Shown here: piece after piece, positions 11,095 through 21,358 of the stretch
How the letters are laid out: every line of letters begins with the position of its first letter
Position numbering within the stretch: the first letter of the stretch is position 1
Source of the DNA: Ancistrus triradiatus
Taxonomy: Eukaryota > Chordata > Actinopteri > Siluriformes > Loricariidae
DNA length: 64,000 bases
Direction of reading: 5' to 3'
NCBI GenBank assembly: GCA_025084515.1
Contig: JAJAGP010000345.1
Coordinates: 248,001 to 312,000 of the forward strand
Position numbers and translations under genes: made by a program
The notes under the pieces: generated by a model
Told to the model about the DNA's origin: nothing
Databases searched by the model: none
What the model saw: the letters and a program-made list of their open reading frames with translations, nothing else

Positions 11095-11200
11095 AAACTC
11101 GTTAACTAATAGTCTTAATAGACTTCCAATTGAGCTGAAAGATCAAGAGCCTTGCTCAAACTGTGGCAGCTTGGCAGAGCTGGGATTTGAACTCACAACT
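11095..11200 (-). mobile_element. old SINE remnant
   Basis: CCTTGCTCAAACTGTGGCAGCTTGGCAGAGCTGGGATTTGAAC matches the SINE centre and box B region. The left part is very diverged and the head is lost into a T-rich stretch. Confidence 0.6.
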
Positions 11201-11240
11201 TTTTTTTCCCACTTTTTCCCACCTTATCACTGTACCACTA

Positions 11241-11799
11241 TATGTGGTTCTATTTCATTAGGAGTATTTCGTACGTAGTGTGCTCCATCTCAACCAGTTT
11301 AAGCTTATAAATCATGCAGAGTTCCACATCTACATAGTATCCGCCTAGTCTGAAATTATGGCCTGTGTACGACTGACCGGTACCCTCCTCATCCTGATCA
11401 AGCACACTCCCCACTGCTAGCAAGTGGATAGCTATATCCCTACCCATGCTTGAACCTCCCCCTGAACCCCGACTCAGCGGCGTGCTTGTCCCTGAACCCG
11501 CACGGAAGCTCAGATTTACAGTCGTCCATGTGCACCTGGTAATGTGCTTGGACCTGGAACAAAGGAGTGCTGAGCTGAACGTGGTTTTTAAATGAAATTT
11601 CTCCCTCGTGCAAAAATTGCAATGTGACCTGCCCGAGCTTCCCTGCTGAGTTTATTGTGAGTTGGACCTCTTTCAGTGCCAGTGGTTTGATTCAGTCCTG
11701 AAGAGAGCGAACATGTCTAACATGGCTGCCGTGCACTACTGTTTCTAAAGTGATTGGTTAGCCAGAAATGAATGTACACAGATTTCTCCTAACCACAAA
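11241..11799. other. no gene recognised
   Basis: Chance frames only. No named repeat seen. Confidence 0.45.
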
Positions 11800-11990
11800 T
11801 CTAATCTCTGGTTTCCTCCAGAAGAGGATGGGTTCCCCGTTTAAGCCTGGTTCGTCTTAAGGTTTTGATGTTTTGTGTCTTCTGAAGATTTTGCTTTCGT
11901 CATTGGGGTCTAGACTTGGCTCTTTATAAAGTTGCTTTAGAAAAGTCTACTGTGAAACGTGCTGTGTAAATAAAATTCTATCAAATACTA
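11800..11990 (+). mobile_element. LINE-type 3' tail, degraded
   Basis: CAGAAGAGGATGGGTTCCCC, GCCTGGTTCGTCTTAAGGTTTT and a final TATAAAGTTGCTTTAGAAAAG...TGTGTAAATAAAATTCTATC follow the order of the L2-like retroposon tails seen elsewhere (42130-42290), with heavy divergence. Confidence 0.5.
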
Positions 11991-14334
11991 GCTATACTCT
12001 GATGGATTGGGGTCTCACCTGGGGGAGGTTTACCCCTGTGCTAGGGGTCCTCTGGGGATACATGACAGAGCCCTCACTACCCTGACCAGGAAAAATTGTG
12101 GATAAAATGCGAAAGAAACAAAAAACCTAGCTATACATGTAAAATAGCACTACACAACCATACAAGCTCCATACAGCTCCAATACAATTCCTTTATTACT
12201 TTAAAATAAGCATTTCTAATTCAATTCTAAAATATACTCCTTGACGAAAACAAAGTATCCAGACAGGAATGTTGGGTTGCTGCAAAACTCTGCTTGCAGT
12301 TCTGTCAGGTAATATAACTGACAACAGGTGTGGTTTGATTTAGACGCTGGGTCTTGCCACAAGAGGGCGTAAAAGTGCGTCCCCCACTGCGCTACAAAAA
12401 GGCTCTCAGAGGATACTTTTGGGTAGTGTACTTCTTGGTGAGAGGTCGTTGATCTGCGACGCACTTGAAGACATTTTGCATAGCTGACAAGTTTACTTCC
12501 GAGATGGCACAGTTGGCAGAATGATATCCAAGTCAGATTTATGATTGACAGTTGGATTTGTGTGTGAATTTTTATGAAAAGTACATATTTAATGTACTAA
12601 CAGTATCACTGAGCCAAATGCCAATCTCTTGCGCCACTTTTCCTTCATCTATTCATTTCAACTGTCCTCCTCTGTCATCCCAACTGACCCAGGTTCAGTG
12701 TTGACACTTGAGTGTTTCACCCAATGGCAATAACATACATCTCTGTCCCTTTCACAGAGAGTGTGTAACTGCTTCAAGTTTGTGTCCTCTGAGTACAACA
12801 TTTATTAAAAAAATTATCAGAATTAGTAAGTGATAAGGTCTTTTCCCCTTTTTATGCACGTCTTGTATTTATTCCGGTTTTAATCATCCTTTGGGATTTC
12901 TCAGAGCTTTATTTTGTCTTTAATGTGCTAGATTTTAATACAGAAGCATTTTGCTGTATTTGAGATAAGCCCTTGAAAGCTTAGGGATCGAGTCAGAATT
13001 TATGTAGGAGACACTGTGATCCAATTTTTTTAAAACTAGAAAACATACCAGATGTTGCAGCAGGTCATAAAGTGAAAGCAGGCACAATAAACTATTTGGT
13101 GACGTAAAAATTTATATTTTGAAGGCTTTGCTTTATGGTCCAGAGATTGTATGACACCATATCCAGCTGTGGCTGGGAGTCCAAGAGAGCACGATCTGAA
13201 ATGGAATTTCAGTCTTCACTTGATTCACATCTTGCAACTCACATCTGATACAGGGAACGTATCAGGCTGGTACTGTCTCAGTCTTGTGTGATGTGTTTGA
13301 ATGTATACTGTGTTATTATCTGAAGATGATATGACGTTATGAAAATCTCCAAAACCCTGCAACCCTAATTGAAAGCTCTTTTTGACTGGTTCTTAACTTT
13401 AATAAAATCTTGGATTTCACTCCTTGGCATCGATTTTTAGGGAACAGCGAGCAATCATGTTAGCCCAGCAAACAGAGCAGCATGGCAGCCACAACACACA
13501 AAAAACGTGTTCTGTTTTTTTCACCCTTCAGGAATTACTTCTTGGTCTATGTGCAGGTTTGTGGTTTGATCCATACCTGGTATATAAATGGAATACCCCT
13601 AATAAACGTGCTGCGAGTACACACTTGCACCCTACCCTTCCTAAAGCCTTCCTGAAGTCTGCTTTGAAGGGGTTTGGTGGAGCATGGGAACCTGGGAACC
13701 TTTAGAATCCACCACAAGGAGTGAGTAGGAGGATTGAGCTAATCTCTTATTCTTTATGAGAGTGCAGTTTTACTTCCTTCTGGTCTATGTCGATAGAAAT
13801 GCCCATCCTGAGGCACTGTCTCTTCTCTGCCTCCCGTCTGTCTGTCCACAGATGGCATTTCCTACTAAGATCCACTAATATCTACCTTATTAGAAAAAAT
13901 GCAGTTTAGTATTAACATTCAAATACACTGCGAGTCGTGTTCGATCCGTTTGTTCTTGTGTCTTGTGTAAGAAAATTCACTCTGCTGTTGTGTCAGCCGG
14001 TGTGTGTCGAAAGAGGAAACGTAAATCTCACATTTGGGAATGAAACACGCGTGTGTACGGAGAGGAAGGGTCTGTTTGTTTCTCTGCGGAAACGGCTCTG
14101 TGGGACTGCGGGAATATCAAATGTGTTTCTAACTGGCATTTGGAAAGTGACCTCATTTCCACTGCCCAACTCTTGGCCTGTATCCAAGTGCAGAGGGAAG
14201 GGAAATGGGATTTCTGCCTCTTGCTATGTTTAACATTATTTACATAGACTTTGTGGTCATTGTGTTGTTTGTACCTTTCATAAATGGTGCTCACCCCAAG
14301 TCAGGTAAAGCTTCCAATCAGCAATATACCTGGA
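11991..14334. other. 2.3 kb without recognised genes
   Basis: Mostly AT-rich sequence. Frames at 12216-12464 (-), 13424-13705 (+) and 13937-14294 (both strands) have no family resemblance and no exon signals around them. 13930-14230 is somewhat more CpG-containing and single-copy in the window. Confidence 0.4.
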
Positions 14335-14490
14335 AATCAGGTGTGTGTGATATTGACAAAAAATGTTATCTAGATATGTTCTGGGATTTTGACGATCAAG
14401 ATAATTAGACTATACTTTGGGTGTATATTTTGGGTCTAAAGGTTGTTTGAACCCATATCTCTCAGCCACCTGAACTGGCACCGTCAAGAT
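14335..14490 (+). repeat. dispersed repeat with GTGTGATATTGACAAAAAATG
   Basis: Matches 41385-41525 by eye: GATATTGACAAAAAATG, CTGGGATTTTG, CGATAATTAG-like and TTGTTTGAACCCA occur in the same order. It is probably part of a non-autonomous hAT-type element. Ends not defined. Confidence 0.5.
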
Positions 14491-14493
14491 GTA

Positions 14494-14845
14494 CAGTGGT
14501 GCTTAAAGGTTTGTGAACCCTTTAGAATTTTTTATATTTCTGCATAAATATGAGCTGAAACATCAGATTTTCACAAGTCCTAACAGTAGATAAAGAGAAC
14601 CCTTATAATATTATACTTAGTCATTTATTTATTGATCCAATATTACATATCAGTGAGTGGCAAAAGTATGTGAACCTTTGCTTTCAGTATATTAAATCTC
14701 ATTTTCCTCAATAAATAAATGACCAAGGATAATATTTTTGTCTCATTTGTTTAACTGGGTTCTCTTTATCTACTTTTAGGACTTGTGTGAAAATCTGATG
14801 TTGTTTTAGGTCATATTTATGCAGAAATATAGAAAATTCTAAAGG
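14494..14845. mobile_element. Tc1-like MITE (CAGTGGTGCTT ends), right tip lost
   Basis: The left end CAGTGGTGCTTAAAGGTTTG is preceded by TA. The internal ATTTTCACAAGTCCTAACAGTAG and its inverted partner TACTTTTAGGACTTGTGTGAAAAT show a nearly palindromic deletion derivative of the element seen at 34203 and 55391. It stops after GAAAATTCTAAAGG, without the terminal TTCACAAACTTTCAAGCACC. Confidence 0.85.
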
Positions 14846-14935
14846 GAGCTTGTCCTCTCCGTGTCCACGTGGGTTTACTCTGGGTACTCCGGTTTCCTCC
14901 CACATTCCAAAGACATGCTTTAGGTTAACGTATCT
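14846..14935 (+). mobile_element. V-SINE central domain fragment
   Basis: TCCTCTCCGTGTCCACGTGGGTTTACTCTGGGTACTCCGG and the following CCTCCCACATTCCAAAGACATGC are the conserved core of V-SINE/DANA-type fish SINEs. Neither promoter head nor tail remains. It begins exactly where the Tc1 MITE breaks off. Confidence 0.75.
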
Positions 14936-15270
14936 CTTAATTTTCCCTACTGTTCGTGTCTAATATTGTTAGAACCTTAGGAATAGCCATCGATGCTGAT
15001 GCGCAGTTACATACAGAAGTTCACAAACTACCACATGTCACCTGCACTCACTGATACTTAGCAGGGATGTACATGCTTTTGCATAGAAGTGTACGCGTGG
15101 CTGCTGTGTGGTAGGGCTTTGGTGTGTCACTCACATTAAAACCAAATGGGTCAAATGGGTGCCAAGTTTTGTAAAATGGTAGTCTACACACGTGCGCATG
15201 CACACACCACACCACACCACAACACCACATCCTGGGGAGCTTCTCTCAGGATGAGCTCAGCTAGGTAATA
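14936..15270. other. no feature recognised
   Basis: Includes a short CACACCACACCACACCAC-like patch near 15203-15222. No gene seen. Confidence 0.4.
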
Positions 15271-15271
15271 A

Positions 15272-15292
15272 ACACACACACACACACACACT
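15272..15292 (+). repeat. (AC)n microsatellite, short
   Basis: About ten AC units next to a SINE fragment. Confidence 0.95.
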
Positions 15293-15302
15293 TGCATGTA
15301 TA

Positions 15303-15413
15303 TTTGTCATTTAGCAGACACCATTATCCAGAATGACTTACAATTAATACATTTTTATAATCCAAGCAATTGTGGGTTAAGGGCCTTGCTCAAGGACCCA
15401 ACAGTGGCAGCTT
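15303..15413 (-). mobile_element. SINE tail-side fragment
   Basis: Covers CATTTAGCAGACACCATTATCC through CCCAACAGTGGCAGC. The head half is missing. Confidence 0.8.
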
Positions 15414-15465
15414 TGACTTGGCTTTCTAACGTTTTCTGGTGACACAATTTTGCATTTACATATAT

Positions 15466-15604
15466 TACATTTACAGCATTTAGCAGAGCACCTTACAACC
15501 CACACAATCTTACAATCCAAGTAGTTAAGGGCCTTAGTTAAGCTCAGTGGCAGCTGGCCAGAGGTGGGATTTGAACCCTAGGCCTTCTGGCCCATAATCT
15601 AGTG
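15466..15604 (-). mobile_element. tRNA-derived SINE, internally deleted
   Basis: A CATTTACAGCATTTAGCAGA tail is followed by a shortened centre, GGTGGGATTTGAACC and CCATAATCTAGTGCA. Box A is lost. Confidence 0.8.
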
Positions 15605-15845
15605 CACATCTATATGTGTGTATTGGTTTTCGGTTGTTTACTGAGAGTTTTGTAGCATTTCTCAAAAAATGGACTGTATTGCAAAGCCTTTGTGTGTCAA
15701 AACAGTGTGTGCATATTGTGATAAATCTTTGTTTTATTGGAAGATTATAATAAAGGAAAGAATTCAAGCTCATAAGACTATAGCACTAGTAGGTCATGAG
15801 TTTCAGAAAGTCATTGTGGCTTTGGTTTTGGTAATTCTCAAGCAG

Positions 15846-15847
<2 letters not shown>

Positions 15848-15888
<41 letters not shown>
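15848..15888 (+). repeat. (TG)n microsatellite, about 20 units
   Basis: Uninterrupted TG tract. It supplies the valine-cysteine run in a long chance reading frame at 15669-16142. Confidence 0.97.
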
Positions 15889-15891
<3 letters not shown>

Positions 15892-16032
15892 TGTATGGCA
15901 CACTTTCCAATGCTCAGAAGCAACTGTTCTGTTGCACAAAGCAAGGTGAACCACTGAACTCGGCCAGCTCTCGTTCACACTCTGTTCTATCTATCTATAA
16001 AGTCTCTGTTACATATCATCGCAGACAATATA

Positions 16033-16137
16033 CATTTATATTTGCATTTACATTTAGTCACTTAGCGGACGCCCTTATCCAGAGCTGGGTTTTACAATCC
16101 AGGCCACTGTGTGATAAAGGACCCAACAGTGACTTGT
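16033..16137 (-). mobile_element. SINE tail-side fragment
   Basis: Retains CATTTAGTCACTTAGCGGACGCCCTTATCC and AAGGACCCAACAGTGAC, with a deletion around the AATTGGTACAG region. The head is absent. Confidence 0.75.
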
Positions 16138-16416
16138 TATGAATCTGTGTCCCCTCAGTTAAGGTCAGTTAAGGTTATTTATTCTTAAATAAATGCATTC
16201 TCTTTAGACAATGTGCAAGAGATTACAAAATATAGTTTTAACATATTGCATATATTACAATATATACAGTACAATATAATAGCTTACCTTCTGCAAGCCA
16301 TATCTCTACAGCAGTAGCTACCCGTCCAGTCCAGTTTTGATTTGAATTAAAATGACTCGTGGATAGTCAGTGAAAGGACTTTCTCTTTTAACTGTGTGAT
16401 TTGCCATTGTGACTAA

Positions 16417-17293
16417 GGCTATGTCCACACGTACACGGGTATTTTCTATAACGGGGGTTTTCAAATTCGTTTATAAAAAACATCCCGTCCACACAAGCAC
16501 TGTTTAAACAAAAACACTCCGTCCACATGAAAACGCAAAAACGCGCGCAGTCGCTGTCAAGAGCAGTGCCAAACCAGCAGTCCTATATGCCGGCGAAGCA
16601 GCTCACTCAACGACAACAGCAACGTCCTATGCATACGAACATTTTCTCGCCATTCTTCTTCAACAACCACTTCGTTTTCAAAGCTGTCCCACCAACGAGA
16701 GGTCCGATATATAATGTATATATATATTTTTAGATTAGATTCAACTGTATTGTCATTACACATGTACAAGTACAACGCAACGAAATGTAGTTTAACATTT
16801 AACAAGAAGTGCAATAAGCAGCAATGTGTCGGAATGTACAATAAATTAAAAATTATATAAATCGGCTCACAATCAGGAACCGGCTCCCGTCGTTCATTTC
16901 AAAGAGCCGACTCTTCGAGCCGGATCGGTTGCCACCGACACATCACTAAAGGCTATAGTAGTGACCTCCGTAGCGCATTCTGACGCCTCTGTTCTTCAGT
17001 GTAATGAAAAAGTAATAATTGTAAATGTATTTGTAGATTTGTAACAAGTTCGGTCAGCAGTGTTACAGCTGGCACCCATTTGGCTAAGTCCGCTATGCAC
17101 AAAATCGCCTCATGTAAACAAAGGAGATAACGGCGCACAAAGTGACGTTACAAGCAAAAAACTCCGTTTCACACTTTGGAAGGAGTTTTCCAAAAAGTCC
17201 GTTTTCAGTGACCTAAAACGCCGGTTTTCGTGTGGACGAACGGTCAAAAAAGGCTACGTTTTTAAAAATACCCGTGTTCGTGTGGACAGGGCC
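16417..17293. mobile_element. Harbinger-like MITE with TAA duplication (TGTCCACACG ends)
   Basis: The left end GGCTATGTCCACACG and right end CGTGTGGACAGGGCC are inverted repeats, flanked by TAA at 16414-16416 and 17294-17296. Subterminal ACACGGGTATTTT is mirrored by AAAATACCCGTGT. A TAA target fits PIF/Harbinger. A GAGCCGGCTC-rich second element is embedded near 16860-16945. No transposase. Its left 530 bp is repeated in inverted orientation at 17551-18092. Confidence 0.75.
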
Positions 17294-17454
17294 TAAGGAT
17301 CTTCGTTTTTGATTTTAGAATTAATTTTACTGTGTTATATTGTGAGTATATAAATAAAAAACATATTAATAATAACAAACATCGGATATTATGTGTTTAT
17401 ACATTGTAATTCATTTTACACATAATTTGGTAATAAATTAAGCTACAAAAAATC

Positions 17455-17550
17455 TAAAGAGCCACTTGGGGCCGAAAGAGCCGGCTCTTTTTAGTGAGCC
17501 GAGCCAAAAGAGCCGACTCTCTGAAAAGAGCCGGAATTCCCTCACTATTA
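17455..17550 (-). repeat. GAGCCGGCTCTT-rich transposon end with 16-bp palindrome
   Basis: On the minus strand it begins AGTGAGGGAATTCCGGCTC. It contains the perfect palindrome AAAGAGCCGGCTCTTT (17475-17490). It looks like a hAT-type terminal region. It abuts the start of the inverted copy at 17551. Confidence 0.55.
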
Positions 17551-18092
17551 GTGATTGTGTCGGTTGCGACCGATCCGGCTCTAAGAGTCGGCTCTTTGAA
17601 ATGAACGACAGGAGCCGGTTCCTGATTGTGAGCCGATTTATATATTTTTTAATTTATTGTACATGTGGACAATATTGTACATTCCGACACATTGCTGCTT
17701 ATTGCACTTCTTGTTAGATGTTAAACTACATTTCGTTGCGTTGTACTTGTACATGTGTAATGACAATACAGTTGAATCTAATCTAAAACATATATATACA
17801 TTATATATCGGACCTCTCGTTGGTGGGACAGCTTTGAAAACGAAGTGGTTGTTGAAGAACAATGGCGAGAAAATGTTCGTATGCATAGGACATTGCTGTT
17901 GTCGCCGAGTGAGCTGCTTCGCCGGCATATAGGACTGCTGGTTTGGCATTGCTCTGACAGCAACTGTGTGCGTTTTTGCGTTTTCATGTGGACGAAGTTT
18001 TTTGTTTAAACAGTGCTTGTGTGGACGCGATGTTTTTTATAAACGAATTTGAAAACCCCCGTTTTAGAAAATACCCGTGTTCGTGTGGTCAC
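17551..18092 (-). mobile_element. inverted second copy of the 16417-16946 MITE half
   Basis: Read on the minus strand, this repeats the left half of the MITE at 16417 in order: CCACACGAACACGGGTATTTT, the AACAGTGC/AAACAAAA block, GCCGGCGAAGCAGCTCACTC, CCACCAACGAGAGGTCCGAT, ACAACGCAACGAAATGTAG and GAGCCGGTTCCTG. It differs by scattered substitutions and about 18 extra bases near 17660 (a small duplication of the TGTACA stretch). The outer terminus is truncated after CGTGTGG. Confidence 0.85.
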
Positions 18093-18544
18093 TTCGTAAG
18101 CGCTTGTCCAGTGGTCCTGAAGCACTGACGGCTTTTATCGGTTCTATACACATGATGTGAGAGATTTGACGTGATACCCAAGTGACTGTTTCCAAAAAAT
18201 TGTAGTTCTGACAAAAATAGAGCCACTTTTGTTTGCCTTCTAAGGATATTACCTTCAAACTTTTCAGAACATCTCAGGAACGGAGGGGTCAGAATTGACC
18301 CACCAAAACTGCGTTTTGCATGAGGGAATAAAGCCACGGCTTCATAGTCGTGCTTTGCCGACATTTTCCAACGCACCTCGCTTTGACATCGTGCAACAGA
18401 TAATATCATCGGTTTGTTTTGACTGGATATGCAAATGAAAAAGACCCTTTTTTTGCATAACAAGGGGATCCAAATTGGCTTTGGCCTTCGATACATTGTT
18501 CTGTTAGCACATTGTGCATTCCTAGCCCCCCAACCACAAATGAT
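18093..18544. other. no gene recognised
   Basis: The 135-residue minus-strand frame across 18089-18496 has no resemblance to a known family and no exon signals. Confidence 0.4.
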
Positions 18545-18740
18545 GGGACTGTGGTAGCCTAGCGGGTAAGGTATGGGACTATGAGCGAGAAGATCTAGGG
18601 TTCAAATCCCACCTCTGCCAAGCTGCCACTGTTGGGTCCTTGAGCAAGACCCTTAACCCACAATTGCTTGGATTGTAAGACTGTATCAATTGTAAGTCGC
18701 TCTGGGTAAGGGCGTCTGCTAAATGCTGTAAATGTAAATG
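18545..18740 (+). mobile_element. tRNA-derived SINE, full length
   Basis: Head GGGACTGTGGTAGCCTAGCG with box A, then box B GGTTCAAATCC, the CACTGTTGGGTCCTTGAGCA junction, GTAAGTCGCTCTGG core and GCTGTAAATGTAAATG tail. One of the best copies in sense orientation. Confidence 0.92.
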
Positions 18741-19139
18741 ACCTTGCCCAAATGAACAAGTTATTTTTTGTGCTGCTGTCCCAACAACACATTTTACTTT
18801 GCTGTTATTGTTCTTGAAAGATCTTAACATAGTTTGCCAAATTTTGATTTATTAACTTGTTGCCTGTGTGACATTTGAAAGTGTTTAAAGCATGTTTTTC
18901 TTACCCCACTGCGAGTGTAGCCTGTTTATTCACTTCAGTTTCTTTCCATTTTCTTTTGAGGATGGTAAAACAAACACTACGCTTCCTTCTATTATTGTAT
19001 AAAAGCAAAAGGTCTGTATGCTTTTGTTGTAATACACTCATGTCAGTGGAACGTTTTCCCCTGCAAGCAGTTAAATTAAGAAACGCTGCCCAATAAGTCC
19101 AGTAATCTTTTGGCGCTCGGCCAGATCCTTTTTTCTCTC
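18741..19139. other. no feature recognised
   Basis: AT-rich. No gene or repeat identified. Confidence 0.4.
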
Positions 19140-19600
19140 CTCTGGCCAGTGTGTTGTTCCACTGAGCAGAGGAAAAGTCTGCTTGAGGGATCTGAGAGGG
19201 AACGAGAGAGCGGGAGGGAGCGAGGGGTGAAGTAATAGTAAAAGAGAGAATGATCGGTAGTGACAGTGTGTGCGAGCGAGAGATGTGCGTAAAAAGTGAG
19301 AGTGCGCAAGAGAGAAGTCGAAGAAGTCTAAAGGTCTAAAAAGAAAACCATATAATGAGCGAGAAAGGAAGAAAGTGAGAGATATAAAGGATAAGGGTGT
19401 AAAGGAAATAGAGAGGCGGTTGTGAGAGAGAACTTGAAAGAAAGAAAGATAAGGGAGGTATAGAAAGAAAAACCCTGTACTGTATGAAGGAGATAAAGAG
19501 AGAGAGTCAAAGATTTGGAACGGTTTAGAGAGAGACAGGAAACGGTACAGTTGAGGTGCAGTAAACACAGAGAAATTGAAAATTTGAGAGAGCGAGAATG
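19140..19600 (+). repeat. purine-rich low-complexity tract
   Basis: The + strand is dominated by GAGA, GGGA and GAAAG motifs for about 450 bases with few pyrimidine runs. The minus-strand open frames across it (Ser/Leu/Phe-rich) reflect composition only. Confidence 0.85.
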
Positions 19601-19651
19601 ATAGAAGTGCATTTCTACAAAAATTGGAAAAATGTTAGAAATGCGCAGCTA

Positions 19652-19848
19652 GGACTGTGGTAGCCTAGCGGTTAAGCTACTGGACTATGGACCAAAAGGT
19701 CCAGGGTTTAAATCCCACCTCTGCCAAGCTGCCACTGTTGGGTCCTTGAGCAAGACCCTTAACCCACAATTGCTTGGATTGTAAGACTGTACCAATTGTA
19801 AGTCGCTCTGGATAAGGGCGTCTGCTAAATGCTGTAAATGTAAATGTA
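19652..19848 (+). mobile_element. tRNA-derived SINE, full length
   Basis: Box A in GGTAGCCTAGCGGTTAAG, box B in GGTTTAAATCC, then the full centre and GTAAATGTAAATG tail. Confidence 0.92.
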
Positions 19849-19968
19849 ATGAATTAGTGTAACACAGTGAATCAGTGGCATTTGGCATGTTCTCCAAATG
19901 TCCATACAGGTTTCTTCTAGGTTTCCTCCTACCTCTTAAAACAAACCAAAACCAGCCAAGATACAGTA

Positions 19969-20773
19969 CAGTGGTACCTCGGTTTTCGTCATTAATTCGT
20001 CCTAGAATGCTTATCGAGAACCGAAAACCTTGAGTATAAAGCAAATGTTTCCAAAAGGAATAATGGAAATTGAATGAATCTATTCCAGACTCCCAGAAAA
20101 TCCACCCTGTATAACATTATATACATTAATGGAGTTGTATTGTACAGGAGCTCCCTGATTTATGATTGGGATATGTTCAACAAATCCATCATACGTTAAA
20201 TGGATCATGAACTGATGAGTGTTTGGTAGAGCGTCTATACTGTGTCATAGCGGAGCCTATGGTGAACACTTACATTAATCTACAGTTAGTCAAAATTATT
20301 AACACAAAGCTTATTTTAGAATAAAGTATTGATAAAGCTCGTGTAATTTAGTGAGTAATGGACTGAAAGTGAAAGTAACAGCAGCACACTTGCTCTATTG
20401 GTGAACTCAAGCATCTAGCATAGCTGCCAATGATAACGCCAGCCTGTGTTCTGGAGCATTCAGTTCCTGTTTTCCTTTCGGTTGGCTCTTATAAGTGACC
20501 TTTTTAGGACCCATGGAGCCTTATTTGCACTATGAATGCAGTGGTGTAGATGTAAAAACAAATAAAAACAGGGTAAATACAGCGGAGATCTGCACTGAGC
20601 TATTGAGAATCTGAATCACTGTGTACTGAATTATGAGTCATGAATCGAGGTTTGGTTGAACCGTGTCACGTGGCTTAACGTGCAAACGATGAGAACCGAG
20701 TCACATTTTTCTAGTCAGAATAGAGAACCAAAGTTGACGAGTTCCGAGGGGGCGGAGATCCGAGGTATCACTG
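19969..20773. mobile_element. MITE with CAGTGGTACCTCGG ends and TA target
   Basis: The left end CAGTGGTACCTCGGTTTTCG and right end CCGAGGTATCACTG are inverted repeats, flanked by TA at 19967-19968 and 20774-20775. Internal GAGAACCGA motifs occur near both ends. There is no coding sequence. A TA target fits the Tc1/mariner superfamily. A second MITE-like start (ACAGGAGCTCCCTGATTTATGAT, 20144) is embedded in it. Confidence 0.8.
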
Positions 20774-20841
20774 TATTATGCGGACATTGCTGAAAGTAGG
20801 TAAGAATGAGGTGGTAGGAATTTGGCCATAACAAATAAGTA

Positions 20842-21358
20842 GGGATGCACCGATATTGAATTTCTTGGGCCGATACGATAACCGATTTTTATCACATTAT
20901 TGTGGCCGATGCCGATGTTAAAAACCGATAATTTACCCTTTCTGCATTTCAAATACAGTAAATCATTTTTGCAATAAAATAAAAATAATAAACAAAACAG
21001 ATAAATCAGGAAAAATAATTTAATTCCATTTTATTTTTTAACCTTCCTTGAAAAAGGTAGGAAACTTTTTTTTTTTTTTTTTTTTTGGGTCTTGAACTGG
21101 TACAGTCAGCAACAAGAACAGTAAAGTCTGTAAGAAATCTTATGACTGAGAAGCTCCAAGAAAGAATAGAACTGCATGCATAACTATCCAGCCAGCATCA
21201 TCAGATACTTTGCTTGATGAATAACAGCCAAAAGAAATATTCATATGTAAATATATTTTAAATATCGGCTAAAGTTCTAATATCGGATCGATGCCGATAT
21301 GAAAAAAGTCTATATATCGGCAAATAATATATCAGCCGCCGATATGTCGTGCATGACT
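20842..21358. mobile_element. non-autonomous hAT-type element (GGGATGCACCGAT end)
   Basis: It starts TAGGGATGCACCGATATTG. The mirrored GCCGATATGTCGTGCATGAC forms the degraded right end. CCGATA/TATCGG motifs cluster at both ends. The middle is AT-rich with a 21-base T run (21066-21086). No transposase. Confidence 0.7.

Noticed and set aside
12216..14294. Several 80-98 codon frames
   Set aside because: No family resemblance, no codon bias visible, and opposing frames overlap; treated as chance.
15669..16142. 157-codon frame with a long Val-Cys run
   Set aside because: It runs through a TG microsatellite and into a SINE; composition only.
19071..19612. 165-codon minus-strand frame rich in Ser, Leu and Phe
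   Set aside because: Product of the purine-rich low-complexity strand, with a second overlapping frame open as well.
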